A stretch of 64,000 nucleotides of DNA from assembly GCA_000803105.1 (NCBI GenBank), contig JTDA01000010.1, positions 1-64,000 of the forward strand. Reading direction: 5' to 3'. The position numbers and the translations under genes are program-made. Positions 1 through 9,559 of this stretch are shown piece after piece. The number at the start of each line of letters is the position of its first letter. Position 1 is the first letter of the stretch. The notes under the pieces were generated by a model. The model saw only the letters and a program-made list of their open reading frames with translations. It did not search any database and had not been told where the DNA came from. Origin of the DNA: Coprobacter secundus. Its GTDB lineage: Bacteria > Bacteroidota > Bacteroidia > Bacteroidales > Coprobacteraceae.

Positions 1-1115
1 AGATTTCCGTCGTTCTTGGTGTATCCCATCGAAAAACTGTACAAGGCTATGTTATCTCCTCCGCGTACGTTGACTCCATAGTTCTGCGAAAAGGCTCCTT
101 TTTTGATTTGGTCGAACCAATCGGTCCGGTTGTGGCTGCTCTTGTAATATGTACGGGTAGGATCATCGTCGAGGAACTGCAAGCGGTCGGCATCTACATC
201 CATACCCCGTATCATGTCGGAGGCATACAGCCTGAATGCCTTTGCATCCATTACGGGAATGGTCTTGAAGGGCGTGCGATATCCCATATTTATAAAAGCT
301 TCTATTTCGGTGGCCATATCGCGGCTTCGCTTGGTATCGATAATGACTACTCCATTGGCTCCTTTACTTCCATAGATGGCTGTCGCGTCTTTCAATACAG
401 TAATTTTTTCTATATCATTGGGTTCTATCAGAGCCAAGGGATTGTTGGTAAAACCGTCGACTGCCGAATAAGCATTTTCCTGCATCTGCCAGATAATGCC
501 ATCGACAATGAACAGGGGCTGTGCAGAGGCATTCAACGAGTTGAGTCCTCGCGAAAAAATCGTGCTGCCGCTCCCGGGAATACCCGATTGGGAGAGTACG
601 CGGAGCTGCCCGTTGAGCCTGGCTGTGATGTCTTCGTTTATGGCCGTAATTCCTGTCGAGAAACGGGTTACGGAATTGGCCCCGTTGGGCAAAAAAACGG
701 TCTCGTCATAAAATGCTTTACCGTTATCTTCGAGGATGCGTATTTCTATATTATGGCGTCCTTTGACAGGTACAATCTGGTCATGGAATCCGGGTGCTTC
801 TACCGAAAGTGTCACTCTGCCGTCGGGCAGGTCGATTCTGAACTCACCTTTTTCGTCGGACATGGCTGTGATACGGGTATTTACCGCACTGACGCGCACC
901 CCGGCAAAACCTTGTCCTGTGGCATTGTTGACGACTCGTCCGGTAACGGTAAAGGTATTTTCAGTATTTTTCCGGAATTCGGGAACAGAATCCTGAGCGG
1001 GAAGATTGACTGCTACCCCAGATAGGGAATACCATGCCAGACATGTCGCAAAAGCAATTGATTTCCACATAGAGATATATGTTATATGATTATTTTTGAT
1101 TTTCTGCTTCTTCAT
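1..1115 (-). CDS. SusC/RagA-family TonB-dependent outer-membrane receptor, N-terminal part (cut by window edge)
   Basis: Outer-membrane transporter that would import oligosaccharides or other ligands with a SusD partner, powered by TonB. Only about 371 codons are visible; the beta-barrel lies beyond position 1. I place the start at 1115 (MKKQKIKNNH), because an AGGAGT ribosome-binding site sits at 1124-1129; a later in-frame ATG at 1070 is the alternative. A hydrophobic signal segment is followed by a carboxypeptidase-D-like regulatory domain (VTGRVVNNATGQGFAGV) and a plug domain with the family signatures PLFIVDGI, IEKITVLKDATAIYGSKGANGVVIIDTK. It starts 21 bases after the stop of the fasciclin lipoprotein upstream, so it is probably the distal gene of the same operon, making this a locus with two SusC proteins. 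Whether a second SusD follows cannot be seen. The family call is firm; the ligand is unknown. Confidence 0.9.
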   Translation of the reverse strand, partial: MKKQKIKNNHITYISMWKSIAFATCLAWYSLSGVAVNLPAQDSVPEFRKNTENTFTVTGRVVNNATGQGFAGVRVSAVNTRITAMSDEKGEFRIDLPDGRVTLSVEAPGFHDQIVPVKGRHNIEIRILEDNGKAFYDETVFLPNGANSVTRFSTGITAINEDITARLNGQLRVLSQSGIPGSGSTIFSRGLNSLNASAQPLFIVDGIIWQMQENAYSAVDGFTNNPLALIEPNDIEKITVLKDATAIYGSKGANGVVIIDTKRSRDMATEIEAFINMGYRTPFKTIPVMDAKAFRLYASDMIRGMDVDADRLQFLDDDPTRTYYKSSHNRTDWFDQIKKGAFSQNYGVNVRGGDNIALYSFSMGYTKNDGN

Positions 1116-1123
1116 TGTTTTTG

Positions 1124-1129
1124 ACTCCT
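1124..1129 (-). promoter_or_regulatory. Ribosome-binding site deciding the start of the left-edge SusC
   Basis: AGGAGT on the minus strand, 8 bases before the ATG at 1115. This favours the upstream start over the ATG at 1070, which has no such site. Confidence 0.6.
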
Positions 1130-1136
1130 ATCTTTT

Positions 1137-2669
1137 TTAGTTTACCGGAACAAATCTGATTTTATCGATACGGAATTTCGCCACATTTTTCGAAGTCTTC
1201 TCCGCATATACTGTGAGGGTCGTGGTTACTTTGGCATCGGCGGCTGTATGTGAGGTCTCGGACCACCACAGATTGTCATAGTAGTTGGCTACTGGCATAG
1301 TGACACCGGTAAAGGCCGTTGCCCGGACTTTTTCCGTTCCGGTAACGGTGGCTCTCTTTCCGTCGGAAGTTTTGGTACGGCCGTTGGTATTCATATACTC
1401 CAGTTCAAATTCGACTTGGGCTCTTTCTGTTTCAAATTCTTCTCCGTCCACTATCGGGGGAACGAAGTCTACATAGACTTCATATTTGCCCGAGAGTATA
1501 TTGGGAATCTGGAATGAAACGGATGCTTGGTCCGAACCGGTCACTTCCAGATAGCTGTTGTTGCTGACATCGGTAAAGTTGTCGCCCACGGAAACAGTAC
1601 GGACGAATGCCGTAGATGAGCCGTTGACCGTACGACCGTCTTCGTCTTCGCACTCGATAACGATTTCGGGATTCCATGTGTCGAGCGGCTCATAATTAAG
1701 CGCCGATGTCGTATATATGTTTCCATTGGAGCCTTTGATAAAGGTTGTTCCGGCAAAAAGGGAAGGTACATTGTGGGTAACCGTACCGGTGGTAGACACG
1801 AGAGAATCGTACTGTGCAAAAGGTTCTTCGACAAGTTTACGGTATACAAGGCTGTTGACAATGGCCAGCGAGGCCTGTACTTTTTGCAGCGAGTCGGCAT
1901 ACTTCTGCCCGTTATGGGTAGGGGCTTTGAAGTAAGGGGCTATCTGTTCGTAAGCTTTGTCCCAGGCTCCGTTGTCGGGCAAGAGCATGGTATAAGTAGA
2001 GTCTTCATCTTGTACATATCCTATACCGTAGATTGACTCCAACAAGGGGTTATAGTCTATGTAGACGATTTCGAGTGATGTGCTCAGCTCTTCCGATACG
2101 ACTTTTTCATTGAAAGAGGAAATGAAATCGTACAGTTTGGAATAGTCCGAATGTGTCTGTGCGTATTCGTAGAGATTATAGGAATAAGGTATAACTTCCG
2201 AGACGGTGTGAAGTATCCCGTTCGATGCCAAACGGTCTTTTTGCAACAGGGTCGCGCTCCCAAAAGTGAGTGTGCCGTCGCTGGCATACATCAGCCTCTT
2301 GCCGTTCAGCATAACGACACTTTCATCGACCGGCATGGCGGTGGAGTTGCTATACCGGGCTATATGGTTGTTGACGATACGCAGCAGCTCTTCTTTATCG
2401 TTCATATCTATGCCCGACAAAGCATCATTTACCGGGGCCCAAACGGTATATGTCTGCGTAGAGGTCAGCAGAGAGTCGTACCCGGTCGCTTCCACGACTT
2501 TCACAAATGAAGCGAGGGATGCTTCGCTCCGGATTATTTCCCACAGATTTTCATCGGGCAAGTTTTCCGAACGGTCGAAATGCGAATCCCAATCGTCTTT
2601 GCAGGAAACGAATATTGCGGCTAACAACAAGACGATTCCCGGCCATATACTTGATATACGATTTTTCAT
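1137..2669 (-). CDS. Fasciclin-domain lipoprotein with C-terminal beta-rich domain
   Basis: Predicted outer-membrane lipoprotein of 510 residues: signal peptide with lipobox ending FVSC (Cys about residue 23) followed by acidic residues (KDDWD), typical of surface-exposed Bacteroidota lipoproteins. One fasciclin-like domain occupies roughly residues 35-165 (TYTVWAPVNDAL and NGILHTVSEVIPYS motifs), a second, more degenerate one roughly 170-340. The C-terminal ~160 residues are rich in beta strands and end FRIDKIRFVPVN, like the end of a jelly-roll binding module, and very like the end of the neighbouring 631-residue fasciclin protein. Third position after SusC-SusD in the operon, where surface glycan-binding proteins are often encoded. 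A binding or adhesion role is inferred from architecture and position; no enzymatic motif is seen. Confidence 0.8.
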   Translation of the reverse strand: MKNRISSIWPGIVLLLAAIFVSCKDDWDSHFDRSENLPDENLWEIIRSEASLASFVKVVEATGYDSLLTSTQTYTVWAPVNDALSGIDMNDKEELLRIVNNHIARYSNSTAMPVDESVVMLNGKRLMYASDGTLTFGSATLLQKDRLASNGILHTVSEVIPYSYNLYEYAQTHSDYSKLYDFISSFNEKVVSEELSTSLEIVYIDYNPLLESIYGIGYVQDEDSTYTMLLPDNGAWDKAYEQIAPYFKAPTHNGQKYADSLQKVQASLAIVNSLVYRKLVEEPFAQYDSLVSTTGTVTHNVPSLFAGTTFIKGSNGNIYTTSALNYEPLDTWNPEIVIECEDEDGRTVNGSSTAFVRTVSVGDNFTDVSNNSYLEVTGSDQASVSFQIPNILSGKYEVYVDFVPPIVDGEEFETERAQVEFELEYMNTNGRTKTSDGKRATVTGTEKVRATAFTGVTMPVANYYDNLWWSETSHTAADAKVTTTLTVYAEKTSKNVAKFRIDKIRFVPVN

Positions 2670-2702
2670 ATTATATCTGTTTTCTGTTATATGTACTGTG
2701 TA

Positions 2703-4598
2703 TTAGTTAATATCTTCCGTTTCGATAAGGTTGGTAGGGATATATTCGATGTAATCGAGATGGAATTCCCGGTCGTTTGTCTCCACATTTTTTACCCTGA
2801 AATAGTGGGGTGCATATTCCTGGAAAGAGAACGTCCCGATGACGATACGCAGGGAGTAGGAATCGTCGCGCAATGTCTTGGGCCCGTTCAAGGAATATAC
2901 AGAGGCGGGGGCTTTCATGTATCCTCTGTTGCGCATCGCCTTATCATTTTCGCTACCGTTATCGGCTGTTTCCGAATCGGCCACCCACCCTACTCCGGGG
3001 TCGGTACCGATTGTCCTCAGGTTTACAGGTATACCCTGTATATCGCCGTCGATAAAGAGTTGTGCGATTCCCCTCCAGCTTTCGGCACGATATCCCAAAC
3101 GGATTTCATAGGAACCCGGCGGTACGGGCAACAGCCGCAATGTAAAGTCGTACCATCCGGTGAATATCATTTCGTCGGCCTGATGATTGGTCCAGCTTTC
3201 CGATGCCCATAGTTTGATATTAGAAGCATCGTTGAACGTAAGATAATCTCCGCAAAAATCGGGTGTAATGGAATAGCCTACATTGCCCTGCATATCGACC
3301 AATTGCCAACGTATGTTATTGTTGGTCAACTGCGGGGGCACAGCATAAGCATCGAACCGGATGCGCTTGTTGAGCACGTCCGAAGTCATATAGTTTTCGT
3401 CATATACGAGTATGTCGTTGAGCACATGGATAAAGCCGTTTACGCCGCTAATGTTGCTTTGCTGCTCATTCAAGGTGACGCATTTGCTCTCGTCAGCGGT
3501 AGAGGTATTGAGCTGGTAACCGCCGGTACCGGACTTAATCTCTATCAAGCGGTATTGCAGCAAGGTCTCATAATACTCGTAACGTTTGTTTTGTGCTTCG
3601 GGTGTAGGCGTAGTGGCTGCTCCCTGATAAATAAAGGAGTTGGTAGCCATTTGTCGGTTGAGTATATGGTAGGAAATAAATTTGTTTACCGGATTTTTCG
3701 AACTGGTGTAATCGTCCCAGTCTTCGTGGCCATAATAATTGGCGGCATAGTCGCGCAATGAGTTGAGATCGGTAATATTGTTGCGCTTGAACAGTTCGTC
3801 GGGTTCGCAGAAGACCGTGTATCCCAACTTGTCCTTATCGGGCACTTTGAATGTCCAGCCTCCGATATCAATCGTACCCGTACCGCCGGCATAGGGAGAT
3901 TCGTAATCGTCGTTATATATCTCCTGCATGGTGTCTCCGAGCCCGGTGGCATCCAGCGCTTGCGAGAAGATGGTAAAACGGTTTTGCGAATCGTTCCGAA
4001 TGACAGAGGGGAGGTCTTCCTCAGACATGGTTATCACACGGTCGATAACATGCAGTACTCCATTGTGCAATTCATTATTATAGTCGGTAATGGTGGAATT
4101 TTTATTGATGACGATTTCGCGCTGTCCCTGGCCATTGACGTTGAAGGATACAACAATAAAGCGGTCGCGCATGTTAGGGGTGCTTATGGCTCCTTCCTGA
4201 AACTTTTCGTAGGTGTATTCGTATGAGTCGCTACGGATAATGTGGTTGTACAGTATCTCCTGCTTTTTGGCATCGGTCAGTGCGTCATACGTCGTACCGT
4301 TTTCCGAGAAGTAAGCCGAAAATGCGTCGTCGGTCGGGGCAAAACAAGTGAAGTGCCCATAGACTGAAAGCAGCGAATAGTTTCCTGTGTCGTGTATCAG
4401 GCGGGCGAATGTAGAGAATTGGGGATTGTTATCGCAGAAGGATGCCACCGTCTCTCCTACAAAGGTATAGTATGCATCGCCTACGATGTCGTCGCTGTTG
4501 CAAGAAGTGAGTGTTCCTGAAATAATGGCACACAGGATAAATACCTTGCGCATTACTTTCGGGGCCCGTATGGCTGAAATATATTTTTTTCGTATCAT
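2703..4598 (-). CDS. Fasciclin-domain lipoprotein with C-terminal jelly-roll-like domain
   Basis: 631 residues if the start at 4598 is used; an in-frame ATG at 4553 (MRKVFILCAIISG) would give a more usual signal peptide, and the choice is not settled. Lipobox LTSC followed by NSDD. Two fasciclin-like domains are visible: about residues 40-200 (FTCFAPTDDAFSAYF, NGVLHVIDRVITM) and about 205-405 (YTVFCEPDELF, NGFIHVLNDILVY). The remaining ~220 residues contain PPGSYEIRLGYRAES and end FHLDYIEYIPTN, resembling a carbohydrate-binding jelly roll and matching the end of the adjacent 510-residue protein. It starts 9 bases after the SusD stop codon, so the two are co-transcribed. Proposed role: surface binding protein working with this SusCD pair; this is inference from domain layout and operon position. 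Confidence 0.8.
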   Translation of the reverse strand: MIRKKYISAIRAPKVMRKVFILCAIISGTLTSCNSDDIVGDAYYTFVGETVASFCDNNPQFSTFARLIHDTGNYSLLSVYGHFTCFAPTDDAFSAYFSENGTTYDALTDAKKQEILYNHIIRSDSYEYTYEKFQEGAISTPNMRDRFIVVSFNVNGQGQREIVINKNSTITDYNNELHNGVLHVIDRVITMSEEDLPSVIRNDSQNRFTIFSQALDATGLGDTMQEIYNDDYESPYAGGTGTIDIGGWTFKVPDKDKLGYTVFCEPDELFKRNNITDLNSLRDYAANYYGHEDWDDYTSSKNPVNKFISYHILNRQMATNSFIYQGAATTPTPEAQNKRYEYYETLLQYRLIEIKSGTGGYQLNTSTADESKCVTLNEQQSNISGVNGFIHVLNDILVYDENYMTSDVLNKRIRFDAYAVPPQLTNNNIRWQLVDMQGNVGYSITPDFCGDYLTFNDASNIKLWASESWTNHQADEMIFTGWYDFTLRLLPVPPGSYEIRLGYRAESWRGIAQLFIDGDIQGIPVNLRTIGTDPGVGWVADSETADNGSENDKAMRNRGYMKAPASVYSLNGPKTLRDDSYSLRIVIGTFSFQEYAPHYFRVKNVETNDREFHLDYIEYIPTNLIETEDIN

Positions 4599-4607
4599 GG
4601 TTGTTTT

Positions 4608-6176
4608 TTATTTAGTTACGTCTGAAGAAATATCATAGAACGGATTCTGCACGAGCAAAGAATTGAGCTTCAGTTCATCAGCCGATATGGGCATGTAAAT
4701 GGCATCCATGGTATTCAGCTTGCTCTTTGTCGTCGACTGGTCGAGATTTCCGTATTTTCGCAAGAGATAATTGGACACTATATTTTCGGTCGATTTCTCA
4801 TACCGGGCCAGCCGGATAAGGTCGAAATAGCGTTTTCCTTCAAAGATGAATTCTCTCTGCCGCTCGTCGAGTACCAACTTCCGCATGGCGTCGGGGGTAT
4901 TGTAGCTGGAGAGTTGCAAGGAACCGGCGTTCAATGTCGGATTGGCACGGTCGTAGGTCTTGGATACCATATCGAGTGCGCCCTGCAAGTCGGTTCCTAT
5001 CGTCGCCAGAGCTTCTGCTTTCATCAGGTATATGTCTGAGAGCCGATAGACCACCCAGTTTTTGGAATTAGACACGATGGTGTAGTCAGATTCCCGTACA
5101 GTCCCGGTAGCACTCTCGGTGCGCATCGCCACATATTTCTGTATGGGTATCATGGCGGCACTGCCGGATTTAAAGAATGCATCGTATTTTCTCACATCGG
5201 TTTCTCCGAAAAGGGAATTGGCATTGTCTTGACAGAGGTCATATGCCGACAACTTCTGGTATGTGTTGCGGGTAGAGCCTGAGCCGGAACGTCCGTAAAA
5301 CTCATTGACAACATAGTTGGGGATATTTTCCTGTATAAATTGCAATTCGAAAATACTTTCGGTAGAGTTTCCTGCAATGAACACGTTGTAATTGTACTTG
5401 GAATAGGGCTCCAGAGCAAGAAAATTTTTCGTATCGGTAAGCACGTCGTCGCAATACTGCACACACTTCTGATAGTCTCCCTGCCAGAGTGCCATATCGG
5501 CGATAAGTGCCCGAATTCCGTTTTTGGTAAAACGACCTTTGGTATATGTCAGTTGCGGGAACCGGTCATTGGCATCGTCTACGCAGGCTTCCAGGTCGGC
5601 AATCAGGGTGTTGACCAACCGGTCCGGAGAGGTCTGGGCGATATAGAAATTTTGCGTATCGTCGGTATAGGGCTCTGTAATATAGGGTACATCGCGGAAG
5701 GTGCGTACCAGAGTGAAGTAGCAGAACGCCCGTACCGCCTTAGCCTCTGCCAGATACATATCGAGCTCTTCTTGCGTAAAATTGGGGTCTTTGTCTTTCA
5801 CATCGGGAGCATACAGTATGAGCGTATTGCAATAGTTGATGACTTTGTAGAAGTCGGACCATGACGCATATCCGTTGGATGATGTCACGTTGGCTTCGAG
5901 AAGGTATTGCAAATCGTCTCCTGCCGAGAGGTTGGGGCCGGCTACAATATTGTCGGAACGAAGCTCGCCCCAGACAATGAGCCTCTCCATAAAGCCGGGT
6001 TCAATCATACCCCGGTAACAAGACCCTAACATGCTGAACACATCGTTTTTGTCGGCCCAGAAATCCTCATATACCATTTCGGACTCAGGGTAGATACTGA
6101 ACCAGTCGTCGCACGAGGTACATGCAATGGCTGCCGAAAGGAGGGTCGCTTTTATTATATATCGTATCTGTTTCAT
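4608..6176 (-). CDS. SusD/RagB-family nutrient-binding outer-membrane lipoprotein
   Basis: 522 residues. The SusD lid of the adjacent SusC channel binds the ligand at the cell surface and hands it to the barrel. Start taken at 6176 (MKQIRYIIKATLLSAAIACTSC), 10 codons inside the longest frame, because it gives a standard lipoprotein signal peptide with lipobox CTSC at about residue 22. Family signatures: N-terminal TPR-like helices (AEAKAVRAFCYFTLVRTF near 150), and the C-terminal stretch LDERQREFIFEGKRYFDLIRLARY followed by YMPISADELKLNSLLVQNPFY. Lies 45 bases after the SusC gene and 9 before a fasciclin gene. The family assignment is secure, the ligand is not predictable. Confidence 0.95.
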   Translation of the reverse strand: MKQIRYIIKATLLSAAIACTSCDDWFSIYPESEMVYEDFWADKNDVFSMLGSCYRGMIEPGFMERLIVWGELRSDNIVAGPNLSAGDDLQYLLEANVTSSNGYASWSDFYKVINYCNTLILYAPDVKDKDPNFTQEELDMYLAEAKAVRAFCYFTLVRTFRDVPYITEPYTDDTQNFYIAQTSPDRLVNTLIADLEACVDDANDRFPQLTYTKGRFTKNGIRALIADMALWQGDYQKCVQYCDDVLTDTKNFLALEPYSKYNYNVFIAGNSTESIFELQFIQENIPNYVVNEFYGRSGSGSTRNTYQKLSAYDLCQDNANSLFGETDVRKYDAFFKSGSAAMIPIQKYVAMRTESATGTVRESDYTIVSNSKNWVVYRLSDIYLMKAEALATIGTDLQGALDMVSKTYDRANPTLNAGSLQLSSYNTPDAMRKLVLDERQREFIFEGKRYFDLIRLARYEKSTENIVSNYLLRKYGNLDQSTTKSKLNTMDAIYMPISADELKLNSLLVQNPFYDISSDVTK

Positions 6177-6221
6177 AATTTTTTTCTTATTCGGATTGTA
6201 AAACATGGAATGCGGTACTCA

Positions 6222-9200
6222 TCAGAACCCTACTGTCACGCCTACGGTAAGGTAACGTGAACGCGGCGTACGGTTCTCGTCGATAGCCATACCTACATCA
6301 TTGATGGAGACTTCGGGGTCGACTCCGGTGTATTTGGTAAATGTCACCAGATTGTTGAGTGTCAAAGAAAAATTCAATTGTTGCATCTTGGCTTTTTTCA
6401 ATATTTTCGGGTCTACGGAATAGTTCAGCGTGAGTTGTTTGAAGCGGAGGAATGAGCCGTCTTCGACAAAACGGTCGCTCGGTTGCCAGTTGTAACCGGC
6501 TCCATTCAGAGCCCGGGGTATCTCGGTAACGTCTCCGTCTTTTCTCCAACGCCAATTGGTAGCGATAGACTGGTTGTTGTCGGAATACATGTTCTCGGCA
6601 TACCGGCGGGCGTTGTTGATGATTTTGTTCCCGTACCGGAAGTTGAAGAATGCATTCAGCGTAAAGCGTTTGTACCGGATTGTCGTACCGAAACCTCCGT
6701 TGAGTTTGGGATTGCAATTGCCCAGATATACGATATCCAGCTCATCGATAGAACCGTCGTGATTGACGTCTTCGTAAATGGCATCTCCACCCCTGAACTT
6801 ATAGGCATTGGATGTTCCGTAGGCATAATACATCGGTATGGGATTACCGTAACTGTCTTTGACAACGTTGCCGTTGGCATCATAGACGACAGGGCAGGTT
6901 CCTCCGCGGCCTTCTTTATAGGTGTCGTACTGATACACACCTTTATACCTGAAACCGTATATGGAACCGAATGAGTTATTGACCTGTATGCGGGTCAGAT
7001 AATCGCTGCCCGATTTATAGTCAAAGTCTTTGTTATAGCTTTTCAGGACATTTTCGTCCAACTCAACAATGGTATTGATATAGTTGGAAAAATTCAGGTT
7101 GAAATCGATAGTCCAGTCGCCGAACTGCAACATGCGGTTGGTATTGAAATTCAACTCCCAGCCGTCATTGTCCATCGTACCGGCATTGATGTAGGATATG
7201 GAAGAGAAGCCCGATGAGGACGGGATACTCTGGTCTTTGAACAAAAGGTTTTCGGTACGACGGTGATATACATTCACGTCGAGATGGTAACGATAGTCGA
7301 ACAGGTTCAAGTCGATACCGGCATTGTATGATGACGAACGCTCCCATTTCAGGTTGGCCAGCTTCAGCGATGCGGGTTTTATGGTGGAGATATCGATATA
7401 ATTGTTGCCGTCGGTCCAGCTACCGTTATAGCGGCTGAAATAGAGGTATTCCTTATCGGGCTGGTTACCTGTCACACCCCACCCCAAACGCAAAGAAAAC
7501 TCTGACATCCAAGATTCTGCTCTTTCCATAAAGGGTTCGCGTGAAATAATCCATTTTCCGGACAGTGCCGGAAACATCCCCCACCGGTTGTTGTATCCGA
7601 ACCGGGTGCTGCCATCGAAACGCAATGTACCGTCGAAAACATAGCGATTGAGGAGCAGATAGTGGGCGCGGGCCAGAAAAGCCATAGTACGCATCTGCGA
7701 CGATGCACTGCTGAAGGTCTTGATATTGGAAGCTGCCGACGTACCTGTTATCATATAGGAGGGTATGCCGTATTTCTCGAATTCCTGATATTGCGAGCTA
7801 CCTACTTGCATCTGCCATGAACCGTACAAGAGCAGTGAGTGGTCATCGCCCAAATTGGGTGACCAAGTGAGGTTATGGTCGGTAAGGATAGTCAATGCCT
7901 CGGCATCTTTGTTATAAGAGCGGTTTACTTCTTCGCGATTCCACTCAAACGTGGTAGCCTCTCTGGTCAAGAATTTGGCATCGTGCACATTTTCCAGGTC
8001 GAAGGTTACGTACCCGTTGTAACGGAGCTTCTGCACATCGGGATCGAGAAAATCGTATTGCAGGCGCAACGTGGGAATGATACGCATATTGGACTGCTTG
8101 TAAGAGGCCAGTTTTGCCAACGCTACGGGATTGAGGTATATGTTTTTCTGTTCGTTGGACAGACCGGGCTCATTCTGAGAGACATTGAAGAAGACCCCCG
8201 TATCGTTGCCGTTGGCATCTTGCCGGTAAATAGAGGCATTGGGCATTTTCTTGTAGGCGATATCGAGAAGCCCGTACCACTTGTCATCGGCACTGTTGTA
8301 GATGTCGTAACTCTTGTTATTGTCAGTATTGGTAATCGAAAAATCAGAAATGAACTTCAAACGGGAAGATACCTGATATTCCAGGTTCATACGGGCAGAG
8401 ATACGCTTCATCTCCTGCTCGATTATGGTACCGGTCTGGTTGTAATATCCGAGGGACGCCCGGAAACGTGCCTTATCTCCTCCTCCCGATATAGAGAAAT
8501 TGTGGTCGTGTGTAAGACCTATCTGTGTCACAGCATCGACCCAATCGGTATTGTTATTGTAATTTTCGTACTCATCGGCGTTCCCGATAGGGTCATAATT
8601 GAATGCGGGAATATCGCTGTCTGCTTCGTTCTGATTGCGATTGAAATAGGCCTGCTTCATCAGCATGGTATAGTCGTCACCATTGAGCATCTTGATACCT
8701 TGGGGTTGCTGGTATGCGGAAAACTGGTATGTGTATGAGACTCTTGTGGGGCCGGTAACTCCTTTTTTGGTCGTAATAGAGATTACGCCATTGGCTCCCC
8801 TCGACCCCCAGATAGCCGCTGCGGCTCCATCTTTGAGTACCGATATTTCTTCGATATCGCTGGGGCTGATGTTCAATAGAGTGGCAAACTGGTCTTGAGT
8901 CGCGGTTGCAAAATCGAAAGAAGCATCTATATTGCTTTCGAAGGGTATATCGTTGAGCAAAATAAGAGGTGTAGAACTGGAGTTGATGGAGGTGATACCC
9001 CGGATACGCAATGAGGAACCACTACCTACGTCACCCGAATTGCCGACGATATCCAGTCCTGAGATACGCCCTTGAAGAGCTTCATCGATAGAGGCTACCG
9101 AGAGGCCCTCGAAAGCCTTGGTACTGATGCGCTGCATGGCTCCGGAGAATTCGATTTCCGGAATGGGAAGCCCACCGCCCGAATACATCCGCTGGGCAGA

Positions 9201-9536
9201 GACTACTACTTCCTTGATTTCGGTAGCGCTCTCAAGCTTGACATCGAACTTACGCCTTTGCCCTATGGGCATCTCAATGGACTTGTAGCCGACATAGGAG
9301 AACTTCAGCTTGCTCGACTCGCTTTTTATTTTCAAAGAAAAGTTACCGCTGTAGTCGGTCACCGTAGAAGAGAGGATACGGCCGTTCTTGTCGACTTCGA
9401 CAATAGCAGCACCTATCAGCTCGCCTTCAGTCTCGGAATACAGACGTCCGGTAATAATCTGGCCTGCTTGTCCGAAAGCCCATACCGGCACACAGCACAA
9501 GACAATTAAAAATATATATTTCAGATGATTATTCAT
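6222..9536 (-). CDS. SusC/RagA-family TonB-dependent outer-membrane receptor
   Basis: 1104 residues, full length. Signal peptide (cleavage probably after VWAFGQ), carboxypeptidase-D-like regulatory domain at about residues 28-105 (ITGRLYSETEGELIGAAI), TonB box region EVVVSAQ near 110, plug domain about 120-260 with ISVLKDGAAAAIWGSRGANGVISITTKKG, then the 22-strand-type barrel ending in the aromatic-terminated strand YLTVGVTVGF. It lacks the N-terminal STN domain, which agrees with control by the hybrid two-component system next door rather than by an ECF sigma factor. Immediately followed by SusD (45-base gap) and preceded by a fasciclin gene (23-base gap). Partner specificity cannot be deduced. 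Confidence 0.96.
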   Translation of the reverse strand: MNNHLKYIFLIVLCCVPVWAFGQAGQIITGRLYSETEGELIGAAIVEVDKNGRILSSTVTDYSGNFSLKIKSESSKLKFSYVGYKSIEMPIGQRRKFDVKLESATEIKEVVVSAQRMYSGGGLPIPEIEFSGAMQRISTKAFEGLSVASIDEALQGRISGLDIVGNSGDVGSGSSLRIRGITSINSSSTPLILLNDIPFESNIDASFDFATATQDQFATLLNISPSDIEEISVLKDGAAAAIWGSRGANGVISITTKKGVTGPTRVSYTYQFSAYQQPQGIKMLNGDDYTMLMKQAYFNRNQNEADSDIPAFNYDPIGNADEYENYNNNTDWVDAVTQIGLTHDHNFSISGGGDKARFRASLGYYNQTGTIIEQEMKRISARMNLEYQVSSRLKFISDFSITNTDNNKSYDIYNSADDKWYGLLDIAYKKMPNASIYRQDANGNDTGVFFNVSQNEPGLSNEQKNIYLNPVALAKLASYKQSNMRIIPTLRLQYDFLDPDVQKLRYNGYVTFDLENVHDAKFLTREATTFEWNREEVNRSYNKDAEALTILTDHNLTWSPNLGDDHSLLLYGSWQMQVGSSQYQEFEKYGIPSYMITGTSAASNIKTFSSASSQMRTMAFLARAHYLLLNRYVFDGTLRFDGSTRFGYNNRWGMFPALSGKWIISREPFMERAESWMSEFSLRLGWGVTGNQPDKEYLYFSRYNGSWTDGNNYIDISTIKPASLKLANLKWERSSSYNAGIDLNLFDYRYHLDVNVYHRRTENLLFKDQSIPSSSGFSSISYINAGTMDNDGWELNFNTNRMLQFGDWTIDFNLNFSNYINTIVELDENVLKSYNKDFDYKSGSDYLTRIQVNNSFGSIYGFRYKGVYQYDTYKEGRGGTCPVVYDANGNVVKDSYGNPIPMYYAYGTSNAYKFRGGDAIYEDVNHDGSIDELDIVYLGNCNPKLNGGFGTTIRYKRFTLNAFFNFRYGNKIINNARRYAENMYSDNNQSIATNWRWRKDGDVTEIPRALNGAGYNWQPSDRFVEDGSFLRFKQLTLNYSVDPKILKKAKMQQLNFSLTLNNLVTFTKYTGVDPEVSINDVGMAIDENRTPRSRYLTVGVTVGF

Positions 9537-9559
9537 GATACTTATACTTTATATATTAT

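Noticed and set aside
108..1025. A 305-codon plus-strand frame at the left edge
   Set aside because: It is the antisense shadow of the partial SusC gene, whose minus-strand translation shows the full SusC signature.
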